From positions 16,105,298 through 16,169,297 of the forward strand of contig OX637342.1 in NCBI GenBank assembly GCA_951799405.1: a DNA stretch of 64,000 nucleotides, given 5' to 3'. The translations under genes and the position numbers were made by a program. This document shows positions 10,776 to 20,839 of the stretch, in pieces. Under the pieces are notes generated by a model, which was not told where the DNA came from, did not search any database, and saw only the letters and a list, made by a program, of their open reading frames with translations. The stretch is from Agapetus fuscipes. Lineage: Eukaryota > Arthropoda > Insecta > Trichoptera > Glossosomatidae. Each line of letters begins with the position of its first letter. The first letter of the stretch is position 1.

Positions 10776-12737
10776 TTAAAACATGTCGTCATGTCCGAGC
10801 TCCCCCAGCAGATTGACTCCTCGGTCCTTCAGGGCTTTGGACAGCAGCCTTTGCTGGTCGTTGCGGCCATCTTGCTCCCTTCTCTGAGCATCCAGGATGT
10901 CGTCGACTGACACCTCTGTCAGCGGGAGGTTCTCTTCTTTTTCTTTGTCCTAGAAATTAATACATGTTCAAACAATCTCCATATGTTACAGACTGCTATT
11001 TAGAGTCTTTCCTACTTTGAAAAAATGTGGCTGAACTGCAGGTATAGACAGGGCTGGCGCTAGGGTAGGGCACAGTTGGGCAATTGCCAAGGGCGCCAGG
11101 TATAATAGGGCGCTGCAGTCGCCCCTTTATATACTTTTCGTATGGATTTGAATGGTGGATAGCGGGCGCCTTAGAAATCTCGCTCAGGGCGCTGGTAGTG
11201 CTAAAACCGTTACTGGGTATAGAGAAACTTCTCACCACATTGCCCCCTAAGGCATTACGAGTGGCGTGTGTTATCTATTTATTTTTGGAAGAAAGGGGGT
11301 CAGCCTTATACCAACCGCTGCAGTATTTTAAAGAAATCCTGTTCGCTCACTCCCTACATTTCAGAGACTCTAGGGGTCTATGACACTTCTTATAGTGCCG
11401 CAGAGGTGTTTATAAGCTTGATTGTCGCTGCAAAGCGCCAATACTCAAGCAAGACCCAGTTGCTGTAAGGCTGGATGGACCTTTAGTGACCGGTCTTTGT
11501 AAAAAGTTTTAAGAATTTTTCAACCCAACAAAGAGCATATTTGAAAATATAAATGGTATATTTTTTGTGCTCCGCCGGGATTCGAACCCACAAACTTACA
11601 TTTATGAGTCCGAAGTGTTGCCACTGGACTACGGACCGGTCAAAGGAAGTGGAAGTTGAAGTGGGGTTTTCCAGTTCTTAGGGGGCCTGTTCTCATTTTG
11701 TGTGAAGGCTGAGTAAAACATGCCAGTATTTTATTTTGGTTTTGAAGTATCAACCGAAACGAGAAGTCTTTTCTGACATCCTTGTTGGGGATCAAATCCT
11801 AGACCTCGGTATGGAATGCAAGCGTTCTACCAACTGAGCTATTGACTGGATGATTTTCATTTATTCAAAAATGAGTAAGTACCTACTTAAAATGAGTCAG
11901 TAAGTAATATGTTGATCACTTTCTTATTATATTCCTTGACTTATAGGTTGGTATGAGGCTGACCACCCATACTGTAAAAAATGGTTCACTTTACCAATTA
12001 CCCTGTTTCAGGTAAGGTCGGCACGACTTATGTTTGTTGTTATGACTTATGTTTATTTGAAACAGACATGTCTGCTTGAGGGAATACATTTAATATGAAT
12101 CTTAAATGTAATATATCTTTGCAACTTCCATTATCGATAGACTTAAGAAAAATTCAATCTCAATTTTGTCTACGTCAATTTATTTCCGGACCTCATTCTA
12201 ATGCAGAATTTTGTGCTAGAGTCCATTGTATAGATTTTTTTTTTTTAGAAAGCCTGTGCGGGAGACTCCCTAGATTCAAGAGACTAGGGGTCTATGACAC
12301 TTGTTATAGTGCCGCAGAGGTGTTGGTGATGTGGCAGTTGTCCTTGTCCGGTTGCAGGGCCGTTAGCTGCGCAGTGCTGTTGTGAGGGTGTCATAAGTTA
12401 CATTCTTACAATTTCTCCCAGCAAAACCACGTTCTCTCCTCGGATGATGAATATGCCTCTAGGGATGTCGCCATATTCCTTCCCGACGTGTATTCGTTCT
12501 ATACTTTTATGTAGAACCAAGTTGGCAAACTGATCCACACTTCGGAGATAACCTATCAACGTTCTTCCATCCCGCAGCAAAACCATCAGCTTTTCTGCAA
12601 AATAAAGCGTAGCAATCAAAGCAGATGCGTGTTATGAGAATATATTTGAAGAAATTTGAACCAGAATTAGAAAACTTACTGTCTAATTCATTGAAAAGAT
12701 GAGCGGTGCCTGCTAGGGGATTCACGGGATTTGCCAT
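10776..12737 (-). CDS. LSM1: LSM1, Sm-like subunit of the cytoplasmic Lsm1-7 mRNA-decay ring
   Basis: Lsm1 defines the cytoplasmic Lsm1-7 heptamer, which binds oligoadenylated mRNA 3' ends with Pat1 and promotes decapping. Minus-strand exons: 12680-12737, 12410-12594 and 10776-10949, with GT-AG borders and matching phases, giving 138 residues (the human protein has 133). The start [10 protein letters not shown] leads into the Sm fold. The Sm1 motif is in [20 protein letters not shown] and LVLH; the Sm2 motif is [13 protein letters not shown]. The C-terminal tail [17 protein letters not shown] and the ending GHDDMF are Lsm1-specific and absent from other Lsm paralogues. Intron 2 (10950-12409) is inflated by SINE A, SINE B and a LINE tail. 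The intron 1 donor GTAAGT and TTGCAG acceptor are strong. No disruption is seen. Identity is very secure. Confidence 0.96.
11360..11645 (-). repeat. SINE family A, tRNA-headed, in LSM1 intron 2
   Basis: On the minus strand the 5' head (11645-11575) reads like a tRNA gene: TAGTCCAGTGGCAACACTTC (box A region) and GGGTTCGAATCCCGG (box B). The SINE A body with the GACCGGTCACTAAAGGTCCA block follows. The tail shares a segment (CTAGGGGTCTATGACACTT) with 12283-12325. Confidence 0.75.
11655..11850 (-). repeat. SINE family B, tRNA-headed, in LSM1 intron 2
   Basis: The minus-strand head near 11850-11780 has an A-box-like TAGCTCAGTTGGTAGAACGC and a degenerate B box (TTTGATCC). The body GTGAAGGCTGAGTAAA on the plus strand is diagnostic of the family found at 45.5, 47.7, 59.7-60.6 and 62.8 kb. 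Confidence 0.65.
11936..12130 (+). repeat. LINE T250 tail copy, diverged and internally deleted
   Basis: Begins TTCCTTGACTTATAGGTTGG, loses part of the middle, and ends TAATATATCTTTGCAACTT. Located in LSM1 intron 2. Confidence 0.65.
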
Positions 12738-12895
12738 TATTTAAAAGCAAATTTAAACCCAACTTGAAATGGTTTAGTTAATGATTTTATATAAGGTACT
12801 TATAAAGTTGTTATTGCGATACTTAATACAACTTTTATTAAATTTGAAAATAAAACATGAACCGGGTTATGAGAAATGTCAAGCTGCATAAATAT

Positions 12896-13111
12896 TAGGT
12901 ATGGGCGATTTATATCGATATATCAAATTTAACGATTAAGTAAATTGTTTTTTAATACCGATATTTCCTTCGATGAAATGTTAAAAGACATGACCACCAG
13001 CGACCGACATTTTTTCGGATATATCCATATTTTTTCATCGATATGTTTCGGTAGTGTTTGAAAATGTCGATTCGATAAATATCGATAATTTTTACATTTT
13101 CCCATCCCTAA
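12896..13111. mobile_element. Foldback MITE with TTAGGNATGGG termini
   Basis: The left end TTAGGTATGGGCGATTTATA pairs with the right end (ATCGATAATT...CCCATCCCTAA). The interior is rich in TATCGATA. It lies about 160 bp upstream of the LSM1 start codon. Confidence 0.6.
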
Positions 13112-14045
13112 GAAATTTAATATTATGAAAATATTGCCAAGCAGAAAAATTTTGGTGTTTGACTTGGGAATTATCTTGTATTTGTGTTTTTATTGCAGCA
13201 TTACTTTATTTCATAAAAATATTTGTAAAGATTGTTAACAGATGGTAGTAGCTTGAAGAAAGATTTTAAAATGTAGAAATGTAGACTATCTTGAAAACGA
13301 CATTTTGAGGTTTTTCTTTGAAATCATTTTGGCTAAAAAATCTTAAAAGCTTAATAAAAATATTTTTTGTCTTCAGATCATCTTGAGGCTAAAAACTTTA
13401 ACAAAAGCACAAAACAACAGATTATTTTTTTATTTTGTAGAAAATAAATAGTTTGTTGTTGGAGTGATGTTTTCCGGGATCTGTTGCCGTGGTCTGTGGG
13501 AGCTGGACCCAGATATCATTTTAAACTTGAATCTGACTTGCAACAAGTTTGATGTGTCAAAAGTCAAGGCTTGCTGCAAGTTCACCATGGCAAGTATATA
13601 CACTTGATGCAAGTTTGAATCAAACTTTCTAGTTTCCCAGCAACACGCTTGCAGGAACTTTGTCAAAACAAAGTTCCCGCAAGCTTGTTATGACAAACTT
13701 GCAAAATGTTTGCTTCTGCAAATTATATACATTTGTTGATATTATTATTTTTTAATTGTTATAATATTAAAAAAAAAAAAACAAAATTAGAATAATAAGA
13801 TGAAACATTTTTATTTTATTTTATTTACAGTTTGCTTATAGTATTAACCAAGTTTTATAATAGTCACACTCAGGTGCATTATTCCCTTGGCCCCTTGCTT
13901 TGTCTCTCGGGTCTGTAACAAAAAAACAAGGCTATTTTTAGTAATTACCTATATATATACTTACAAAACATTTATAATTAAGGATGCAATATACACTAAG
14001 AACTGATTTAAAATTTTTAAGGGTTTGATGGTTTACACAGTGAAA
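13112..14045. other. Intergenic, AT-rich; one foldback fragment
   Basis: 13469-13510 is a half-copy of the 2182-2406 foldback family (TTTTCCGGGATCTGTTGCCG). 13520-13720 has several dispersed CTTGCAA(G/A)TTTG motifs in both orientations. No gene. Confidence 0.4.
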
Positions 14046-14210
14046 GTCCATTGTATAATTAAAAAAACAAAGTTTTAATTCACTTTTATCTTTTATATTT
14101 TTGTCTAGCACTTTCGCCTACAAGGCATCATCAGGACAATCTTCACAAGATTGTCCTGATGAAAAGATAAAAGTGAATTAAAACATTGTTTATTTAATTA
14201 ATAATAATAA
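14046..14210. mobile_element. Palindromic foldback element with hammerhead-like core
   Basis: Arms (about 14053-14100 and 14160-14205) are inverted copies: AAGTTTTAATTCACTTTTAT against ATAAAAGTGAATTAAAACAT. The minus strand of the centre reads CTGATGATGCC, loop, GGCGAAAG, which resembles the catalytic core of a hammerhead ribozyme. A decayed half-copy lies at 58370-58470. Confidence 0.6.
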
Positions 14211-15100
14211 GTACTGATTTCATTATAAACAGTTTTAATTATCTTTTTAGAAATTTGTTCCACGGTACTCCGTTTTTTTAAAAATTATTAAAGCAAATAT
14301 TATAAAATACCAAGATTGGATTGCCCTGTAAGGAGTTATTCATGGAAACACATAAAAATATAAAAGCACCAAATTAAGACCACCAATTTTTTATTTTTAT
14401 TTATTTATTTTACGGCATAAGAGTAATTCCGTGTCAAATCAACCAAATCATTTTTCATGACTTTCTCCGATTTTCTTGAAATTTGGTACACAGATAGATA
14501 CTACTTCAAATAGAAACCGTGATTTTTTACATTTTTGTGATGAACAGTTTCTGAAATATGGGGTCACCAATATTTGACCCCGGGTGACCTCGTTTGCGTA
14601 TCGCGCCACAATTTTCTCAATAGATTCTTCCCTAACTGTGCTACAGACCTCAATGAGGGCTCATTTTAAAGCTATTGAAAAGTTGTATCCAGAAAATATC
14701 ATACACATACACTTTAATGGTAACATGTGGAGTTGTATCTTCTTACATCTGTTGGAGGTCAAAGGTCAATAGCTAAAATACTCCATCTTGGATTGTGCTG
14801 TAACTTTATATTATTAAAGTACATACATGTATAAACAATTCCTGAAAATTTCAGCCTGGTATTTTCAGGAGTTCTTTAGTAATAAATTATTATTTATATA
14901 ATATGTCAAGTAATAGCTGCATTGTAGTGTCACTATAGGCCTACACAGCACAATTTTGTCCTGTATTTAAATCCATCTTGTTTTTTCTGGACAAAATGTT
15001 GTCAATATTGTTTGGTTATACTTATGATGTTAGTGTTGATAAATGTTTTTACTTATAAGTTATATGTTAATTCCTCAATTCACATTTCCTCCAAATCATG

Positions 15101-15145
15101 TTCAAACGCGTAGGGTTCAAACGCGTAGGGTTCAAACGCGTAGGG
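15101..15145. repeat. Three exact copies of a 15-bp repeat
   Basis: Unit TTCAAACGCGTAGGG, three perfect head-to-tail copies, each with the palindrome ACGCGT. Located inside the transposon, about 160 bp upstream of the transposase relic. Confidence 0.9.
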
Positions 15146-15306
15146 TTAAAACAAGGGTTGCTGAGCGAGTCACATAGCAGGTGCTCATATCCTTCTTAAT
15201 CCTGTTGAAACTTGCAGCATAGACCAAACCTTGTGCAACTTCCAAGGGAGGGTTTTCTTGTCAGTCATTGAGGTATATATACTAGAGACGCAACGTTTCT
15301 CGAAAC

Positions 15307-16817
15307 ATGTGGCACCCTGTAGTAGGGTTCTCTAAATTTGCAGAGCTGCGACCAAAATGCGACTGTGTTCTGCCAGGGGCTTCAGGAGCGCACTCTGTTT
15401 GTGTGTGCACTATCCATCAAAAGATTAAATTGATGATTATTGGTTCAAAATTAGCAAAACTATCTCAAGATTCCCAGTTTCAAACATACCATCATATTCT
15501 GACAAGCATGATGTTTCAATCCCCTCAGCAGCCTCATTGCCACTTAGGACTATGCCAATATTGCCCAGGGACAACTAAGTTGAGAGATAATTTGGAAAAG
15601 TTGTTCCATGAAAACATAATTGATGAAGTGTCTTATAAACAATGGCAGACAACCGATCGGTGCAATCTCGAGACGGTCCAAAAAACAACAGGAGACTTCA
15701 TCGATTCATTCCTTGATAAACTTGAACTTTTACAAAATCACGATTTTATTGCCAAACAGCAGGCTGCTTTTCTTCAGAAAATAAAATCTAAGCTCCAGCC
15801 CGGTGAAGTAATTGTATCAGGTGACTTCGCAGAAAATTATAGCTTTGTTGTTTAAGATGCAGCACAAGGCTTCCACTGGACCAATAGCCAGGCCACGCTT
15901 CAACCATTTGTATGTTATTATGTGCATCAGTCAAAACTAGAGTATACTAGTTATGTATTTATGTATATCCGATTCACTTGTTCACGACACAGTAGCAGTT
16001 TACACCTTTCAAAAACTAACAAATTCCTCTTCTCCAGCAAAAAATCCAACATTTAACCAAAGTATTTTATTTCTCTGATGGAGCCGCATCACAGAATAAA
16101 AACAAGAAAAAATTTGCTAATCTGTGTCATCATGAACTTGATTTTGGTATTCAAGCTGAATGGCATTTCTTTGCCACATCACACGGCAAAGGGCCGTGTG
16201 ATGGAGTTGGCGGGTCGGTAAAGAGGCTAGCAGCTAGAGCAAGTCTCCAACGACCAAGTGAGAACCAAATAATGACTGCTCAGGACTTGTTTCTATGGGC
16301 AAAAGACAATCTCAAAAGCAGTGTTTTCGAGTTTGTGCCAACTGAAGATATTGAAGTCAATAGGCAAATATAAAATAATCGTTTCAACCTACTACAACCT
16401 ATTACTGGAACTCGCAGTTTCCATGCATTTATCCCAACTTCAACAAATATTTTGATAGTGAAACAGTTTTCCACTTCAGATTCAAACGAAGAGGTGGTAG
16501 TAACAACTAATAAGAATGTATCTTTTGACGAGGTGAATGATTTTGTTACGGTACAGTACGAAGGCCAATGGTGGCTTGGATTTGTATTGAAGAAAATGAA
16601 GACTTCGAATGAACTGCGAATCAGATTCCTGTATCCACATGGACCATCACCTTCCTTCACATATCCAGCAAGGGATGACAAATTAGTTGTGTCTCTTGAA
16701 GATGTTCTTTTAACTGCTTCCGTCGAACTTGGTGGAAGTGGAGGAAGAACATACAAAATGAAAAAGGATGACAGCGACAAATCAACAAGACTTCTTGAGT
16801 CAAGATTCAAGAAGTAA
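15307..16817 (+). pseudogene. Broken transposase of the long-TIR transposon
   Basis: Three open pieces form one protein relic: 15307-15855, a frame-shifted part around 16050-16370, and 16452-16817. Breaks seen: a TAA at 15853-15855, a frame change between about 15990 and 16060, and a TAA near 16371. Recognisable motifs in order: VGFSKFAELRP, HSVCVCTIHQ, SGDFAENYSFVV, YFSDGAASQNKNKKK, FFATSHGKGPCDGVGG.VKRLAAR, then a C-terminal region with GQWWLGFV. The Asp residues in GDFAENY, FSDGAASQ and GPCDGVGG are plausible RNase H-fold catalytic acids. This pattern is familiar from unnamed transposase-like proteins in insects and cnidarians. I am not certain of the superfamily (Sola-like is a guess). 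The N-terminal part expected before FSKFAELRP is absent. Confidence 0.75.
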
Positions 16818-17639
16818 GGTAATTTCAATAATTCGATTGTACCAAACAACATTGATAACAGTACGCCTTTTAATTTAATGCTTATTTAAAATACAGGACA
16901 AAGTGCTGTGAATAGGGATACCACAATGTGGCTATAACTTCATTTTGTTCATACATGTATGTACTTTAATAATATAAAGTTACAGCACAATCCAAGATGG
17001 AGTATTTTAGCTATTGACCTTTGACCTCCAACAGATGTAAGAAGATACAACTCCACATGTTACCATTAAAGTGTATGTGTATGATATTTTCTGGATACAA
17101 CTTTTCAATAGCTTTAAAATGAGCCCTCATTGAGGTCTGTAGCACAATTAGGGAAGAATCTATTGAGAAAATTGTGGCGCGATACGCAAACGAGGTCACC
17201 CGGGGTCAAATATTGGTGACCCCATATTTCAGAAACTATTCATCACAAAAATGTAAAAAAAATCACGGTTTCTATTTGAAGTAGTATCTGTCTGTGTACT
17301 AAATTTTAGGAAAATCGGAGTTGGTGAAAAAAAAAAAAAATCATATTTTGGTTGATTTCATATGGAATGACTCATAAGCCTGTTACAAAAAAGTACATAT
17401 TTAAATAAAAAAAACAGTTTTTGCCTTTTACAAATAAACAAAAAATACATTAAAAGAAAATAAAAGTAAAAACTCTATATAAACTTAAAAATAAGAAAAC
17501 TATAAAACTACTAAAAAACCTTAAGGTGGTATGACACATCAAAAATGTATGGGGGAATCCGTCAGGCAAACATGAAAAACTACTGAAGTCTCACTTTCCT
17601 CGAAACCCCCAATGCATTGAAAATACAATGTTGATTGCG

Positions 17640-18230
17640 CGAAATGTACGAAGAAAGTATATGCTGCGAGAATTGATGGATGTCGTGGAAGAGGAAGACC
17701 GAGAAAGGTATGGATGGACCAAATTTTCGAAATAGCGAATGAATGGGATATTCAGAGTCATAATAAAAGGAGAGCTTGTATGAAAAAGGTTATGGCTCTG
17801 GATGAAATGAAAGAAGTATGCAAGGATCGAAAGAAATGGCGGTTGATCTGTAATGCTGGCGGTTAAAGCTGAGGCTTTTAAATTTAAAAAAATATGTGTT
17901 GTAGTTTTTTAATTTTTTACTGTTTAATTGCTTAGAGTTTATTTGTTTTATATATTTGATTGTATTAATTGCTTGTACTCCTTGACTGATAGGTTGGTAT
18001 GCGGCTGACCACCCATACTGTAAAAAATGGTTCACTTTGCCAATGTCACCCCTGCTTCAGGGAAGGTCGGCAAGAGTTGCAGGGCCTATGTTCATTTGAG
18101 ATTGGGTTTTTTATATTGTAGATCCACATGCAGCATGTGTAAGCGCGAAATTATGCATGTCTGCTTGTGGGAATGCATTTAATATGAATCTCAAATGATA
18201 CATATCCTTTGCAGCTTAGATTTAGATTGC
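17640..18230 (+). pseudogene. LINE 3' fragment: RT C-terminus plus T250 tail (reference copy)
   Basis: 17650-17866 encodes the C-terminal end of a non-LTR reverse-transcriptase ORF (GCRGRGRPRKVWMDQI, then MKEVCKDRKKWR, stop). The T250 tail follows at about 17980-18230. It is the clearest evidence that the short T250 copies are 5'-truncated LINEs. A mirror copy lies at 3467-4065. Confidence 0.85.
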
Positions 18231-18344
18231 GCCATTCCATATATTTATAAATTAACCATATATGGGCATTTCCGAGACATAGCAGTTTCCGAGACATAAC
18301 ATAATTTAATCACTAAAAATCAATAATTTTTTTTGGCAGATTTT

Positions 18345-18434
18345 GGGGAAGGCAGATTTTGAGGAAAATGACTCTTTGATACTTTCTGTAAACTTTACTT
18401 TACATACTCAAGTTTTGCAACTCGTGCTAAGGGT
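18345..18434. repeat. Half-copy of the 48707 foldback family, upstream of Gr-A
   Basis: Shares CTTTGATACTTTCTGTAAAC and CAAGTTTTGCAACTCGTGCT with the complete element at 48707-48938. It lies about 130 bp upstream of the Gr-A start codon. Confidence 0.65.
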
Positions 18435-18564
18435 ACAGAACACTAATACTAACAAAACGTACTTTTAGTGAATCACTAACTTCTTTTCGACCAGGCTTAC
18501 AAAGTTTATTAAATTGAATTACCTACGCGTTCTTCATTTTAAAAGCTGTTCGGGTGGTTTAAAG

Positions 18565-19251
18565 ATGTGGCGCCGCTTACTTGTATTACATTTTGAAATG
18601 CTAGGTTTTGTTATCCCTTTTAAAGAACGCAAATCCAATCAGTTCTATGAAATCTTAAGGTTGATATACCAGATAACAATATGTGGGTTGATAGCCTTTC
18701 ATCAAATTTCCACAATCCTTGCCCGAAATGAGTTTGATACCTTAGCACACACTGTAAACTGGATTTTGTTGAATTTGGCCTATCTTACAAATTTCGTATC
18801 GAGCATTGTTTTTGATTCGATGATATTTCTTAACAGTAAAAGTGTGATGTACAGAAATACAATAATAATTTTTAATTTACTGTTCGACGACAACTATAGA
18901 AAAGTGTTTATGGATAATTTTTCCCAGCGCATTTTTTTTGTATACCTCGCTATGAATTTGCACTTGATTGTTATTCAAGCGATCAACGGTATTCTGTGGA
19001 CATTCCACCTTCATTTTTTTATATCGATAATTTCGGCGATGATACCTTCTTTGATGTGTCTTCAGATTTGTGGGGAAGTCAGCTTGGTGACGTATGTTTT
19101 AAAGCAAGTGAACGAGAAACTGGCGGAAATTTTATCGACCGAAGAAAATTGTCGCGTAAATATGAAGGTTTCAGATGTGTCTGTTTTTTGTAAAGTTTAC
19201 GAGAAACTTATTGAAAATGTGATAATTATTTCGAAAAGGAACAGTATGCCG
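18565..19251 (+). CDS. Gustatory receptor first exon, Gr-A (no downstream exons of its own)
   Basis: Encodes 229 residues of the N-terminal transmembrane part of an insect gustatory receptor: MWRRLLVLHFEMLGFVIP at the start, several hydrophobic segments, then KVSDVSVFC.VYEKL and ISKRNSMP at a phase-0 GTGAGT donor (19252). Gr-B exon 1 is clearly paralogous throughout. Eight in-frame codons before the ATG also match Gr-B (KS.SGG.K), so the coding region could begin further upstream. From 19252 to 20839 I find no counterpart of exons 2-4; the interval holds a LINE fragment. Either Gr-A splices into the Gr-B exons (22161, 24479, 25334), as Drosophila Gr39a and Gr28b alternative first exons do, or it is a remnant. 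The exon is open and its donor intact, which favours the first. Confidence 0.8.
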
Positions 19252-19649
19252 GTGAGTATGCTTATTATTGTTAATCTTATTTGGATACATACCTCCACCT
19301 ACATATTTGATAGTTCCGCATCGTTATTTCAATGTTTTGACCTAATTGATATAATTTAATTCATCACCTTTTCACATTCTTTCGAAAACTATTGTTCACC
19401 TGTACCCTGAGTACGAGTTTTTAATGAATACTGTAAGTATCGAGTAGGTATTCGTTCATCAGCCTTGGTTCATTAACTTCACATCTCCCAGCCTCTACAG
19501 GGTTGAATTCGTTTTCTCCTTCTGCTTTTTACGCGCTGCGTGATAACCTAACTACCTACTCATATAAGTGCAAAGTTCTCTATTTTTTTATATTCATAAA
19601 TCATATCGCCGGTTAATAAGCAATATTTTGGTCAAAAATGAATTATGAA

Positions 19650-20106
19650 TGCTATCCTGTATGAAGAAGGTTATGACTCTGGAGGAAATGAAAGAAGTAT
19701 GTAAGGACAGAAAGAAATGGCGGTTGATCTGTAATGTTGGCGGCTAGGGTTTATTAAAGTGAAATTTGTTTTATGTTTTAGTTTTTGATGTCCATATATA
19801 TTATTATTTATTGATTTGAAAAATGTAATTTGTCGTGTATGTTCCTTGACTTATAGGTTGGTATGCGGCTGACCACCCATGCTGTAAAAATGGTTCACTT
19901 TGCCAATGTCACCCCTGTTACAGGGAAGGACGGCAAGAGTTGCAGGGTGTACGTCCATTTGAGATTTGGTTTTTATGTTGTGGGTTCACATGAGGCATGT
20001 GCAAGCGCGAACTTGTATGTGTCTGGTTGTGAGAATGCATGTAATGTGAATCTCCAATGTAACATATCTTTGCAACTTAGATTAGATAAGATAAGATTAG
20101 ATTAGA
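19650..20106 (+). repeat. LINE 3' fragment with GATTA-tail T250
   Basis: Starts in the RT C-terminus (MKKVMTLEEMKEVCKDRKKW, stop), then the T250 tail at about 19845-20080 and a GATTAGATAAGATTA tail. It separates Gr-A from Gr-B. Confidence 0.8.
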
Positions 20107-20839
20107 TCCCACTTGAAATTTTCCGCTCTTTCTACTCCCATAGATCTACTGTGATTTTGTTGTTGCTTATGCCCAAGCAAACAGCTGCGTTTTCGAAGTA
20201 TGGTTTTTGTGTAACCGACAAGATTTTGGCCTTGTCTTAAAGGCGCTTGTGTCATAAAAAAAACCGTAATATCACATTAATAGGGATGCCTTTATTTTTT
20301 GAAATTTTAGAGCTGTTTTATTTTAAAAATATGTTAAAAAAATAAACAAGTTATGGCATTTTTCTGCAATCTCAAACTTTAAACTACTCTCCTGAACAAT
20401 TTAGTTTATGTCGCTTATGTACTGCCTTTTAACCGACGATATGCTGTCTGTTTGTGTTTACTTTAATTTGGTTAAAAGCAGGTTTACGTGAATAAAAAAC
20501 ATTGATAGTTTCCAAAGGTCAAAGGGATTTTTTTTTCACGGTAATGAGGAAAAAAATTCTTTCCAATTAATTACTCACGTGTTGTGTCATGGAAATACAA
20601 ACAATTATCCATTTGGTATCAGACTGAAAACATTATTAGAAGATGTCAATATTTTAGTAGATATTATGATTATTTTCATTTGTAGCTTGTCCGTGCATCT
20701 ATTTAAAAAAATAATACCACTAAGAAGGGCAAAATAATGTAATTATAATTAATTAAAAACTGACGTCCTTTTAACCGTGCTGGTTTAATCTAATTTTGTG
20801 TCCGTACTCCAATAGAAAAGTAACTCGGGCGGCTGTAAG
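20107..20839. other. Upstream region of Gr-B, no gene
   Basis: AT-rich. No exon, repeat of known family or promoter motif recognised. Confidence 0.4.

Larger units (their letters stand above)
14414..17380 (+). mobile_element. Decayed DNA transposon with ~420-bp terminal inverted repeats
   Basis: The left TIR (14414-14833) and right TIR (about 16950-17380) are inverted copies at high identity. They start GGCATAAGAGTAATTCC / GGCTTATGAGTCATTCC and end at the TACATACATGTAT block. Between them is one transposase relic (15307-16817). No clear target-site duplication is visible, so the exact ends are approximate. The TIRs each carry a matching ~60-codon open frame in mirror orientation, which is a by-product of the repeat and not a gene. 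Confidence 0.85.

Noticed and set aside
14584..14772. 62-codon frame, mirrored at 17011-17199
   Set aside because: Both are inside the terminal inverted repeats of the same transposon, so the match is due to the repeat. No start context or family.
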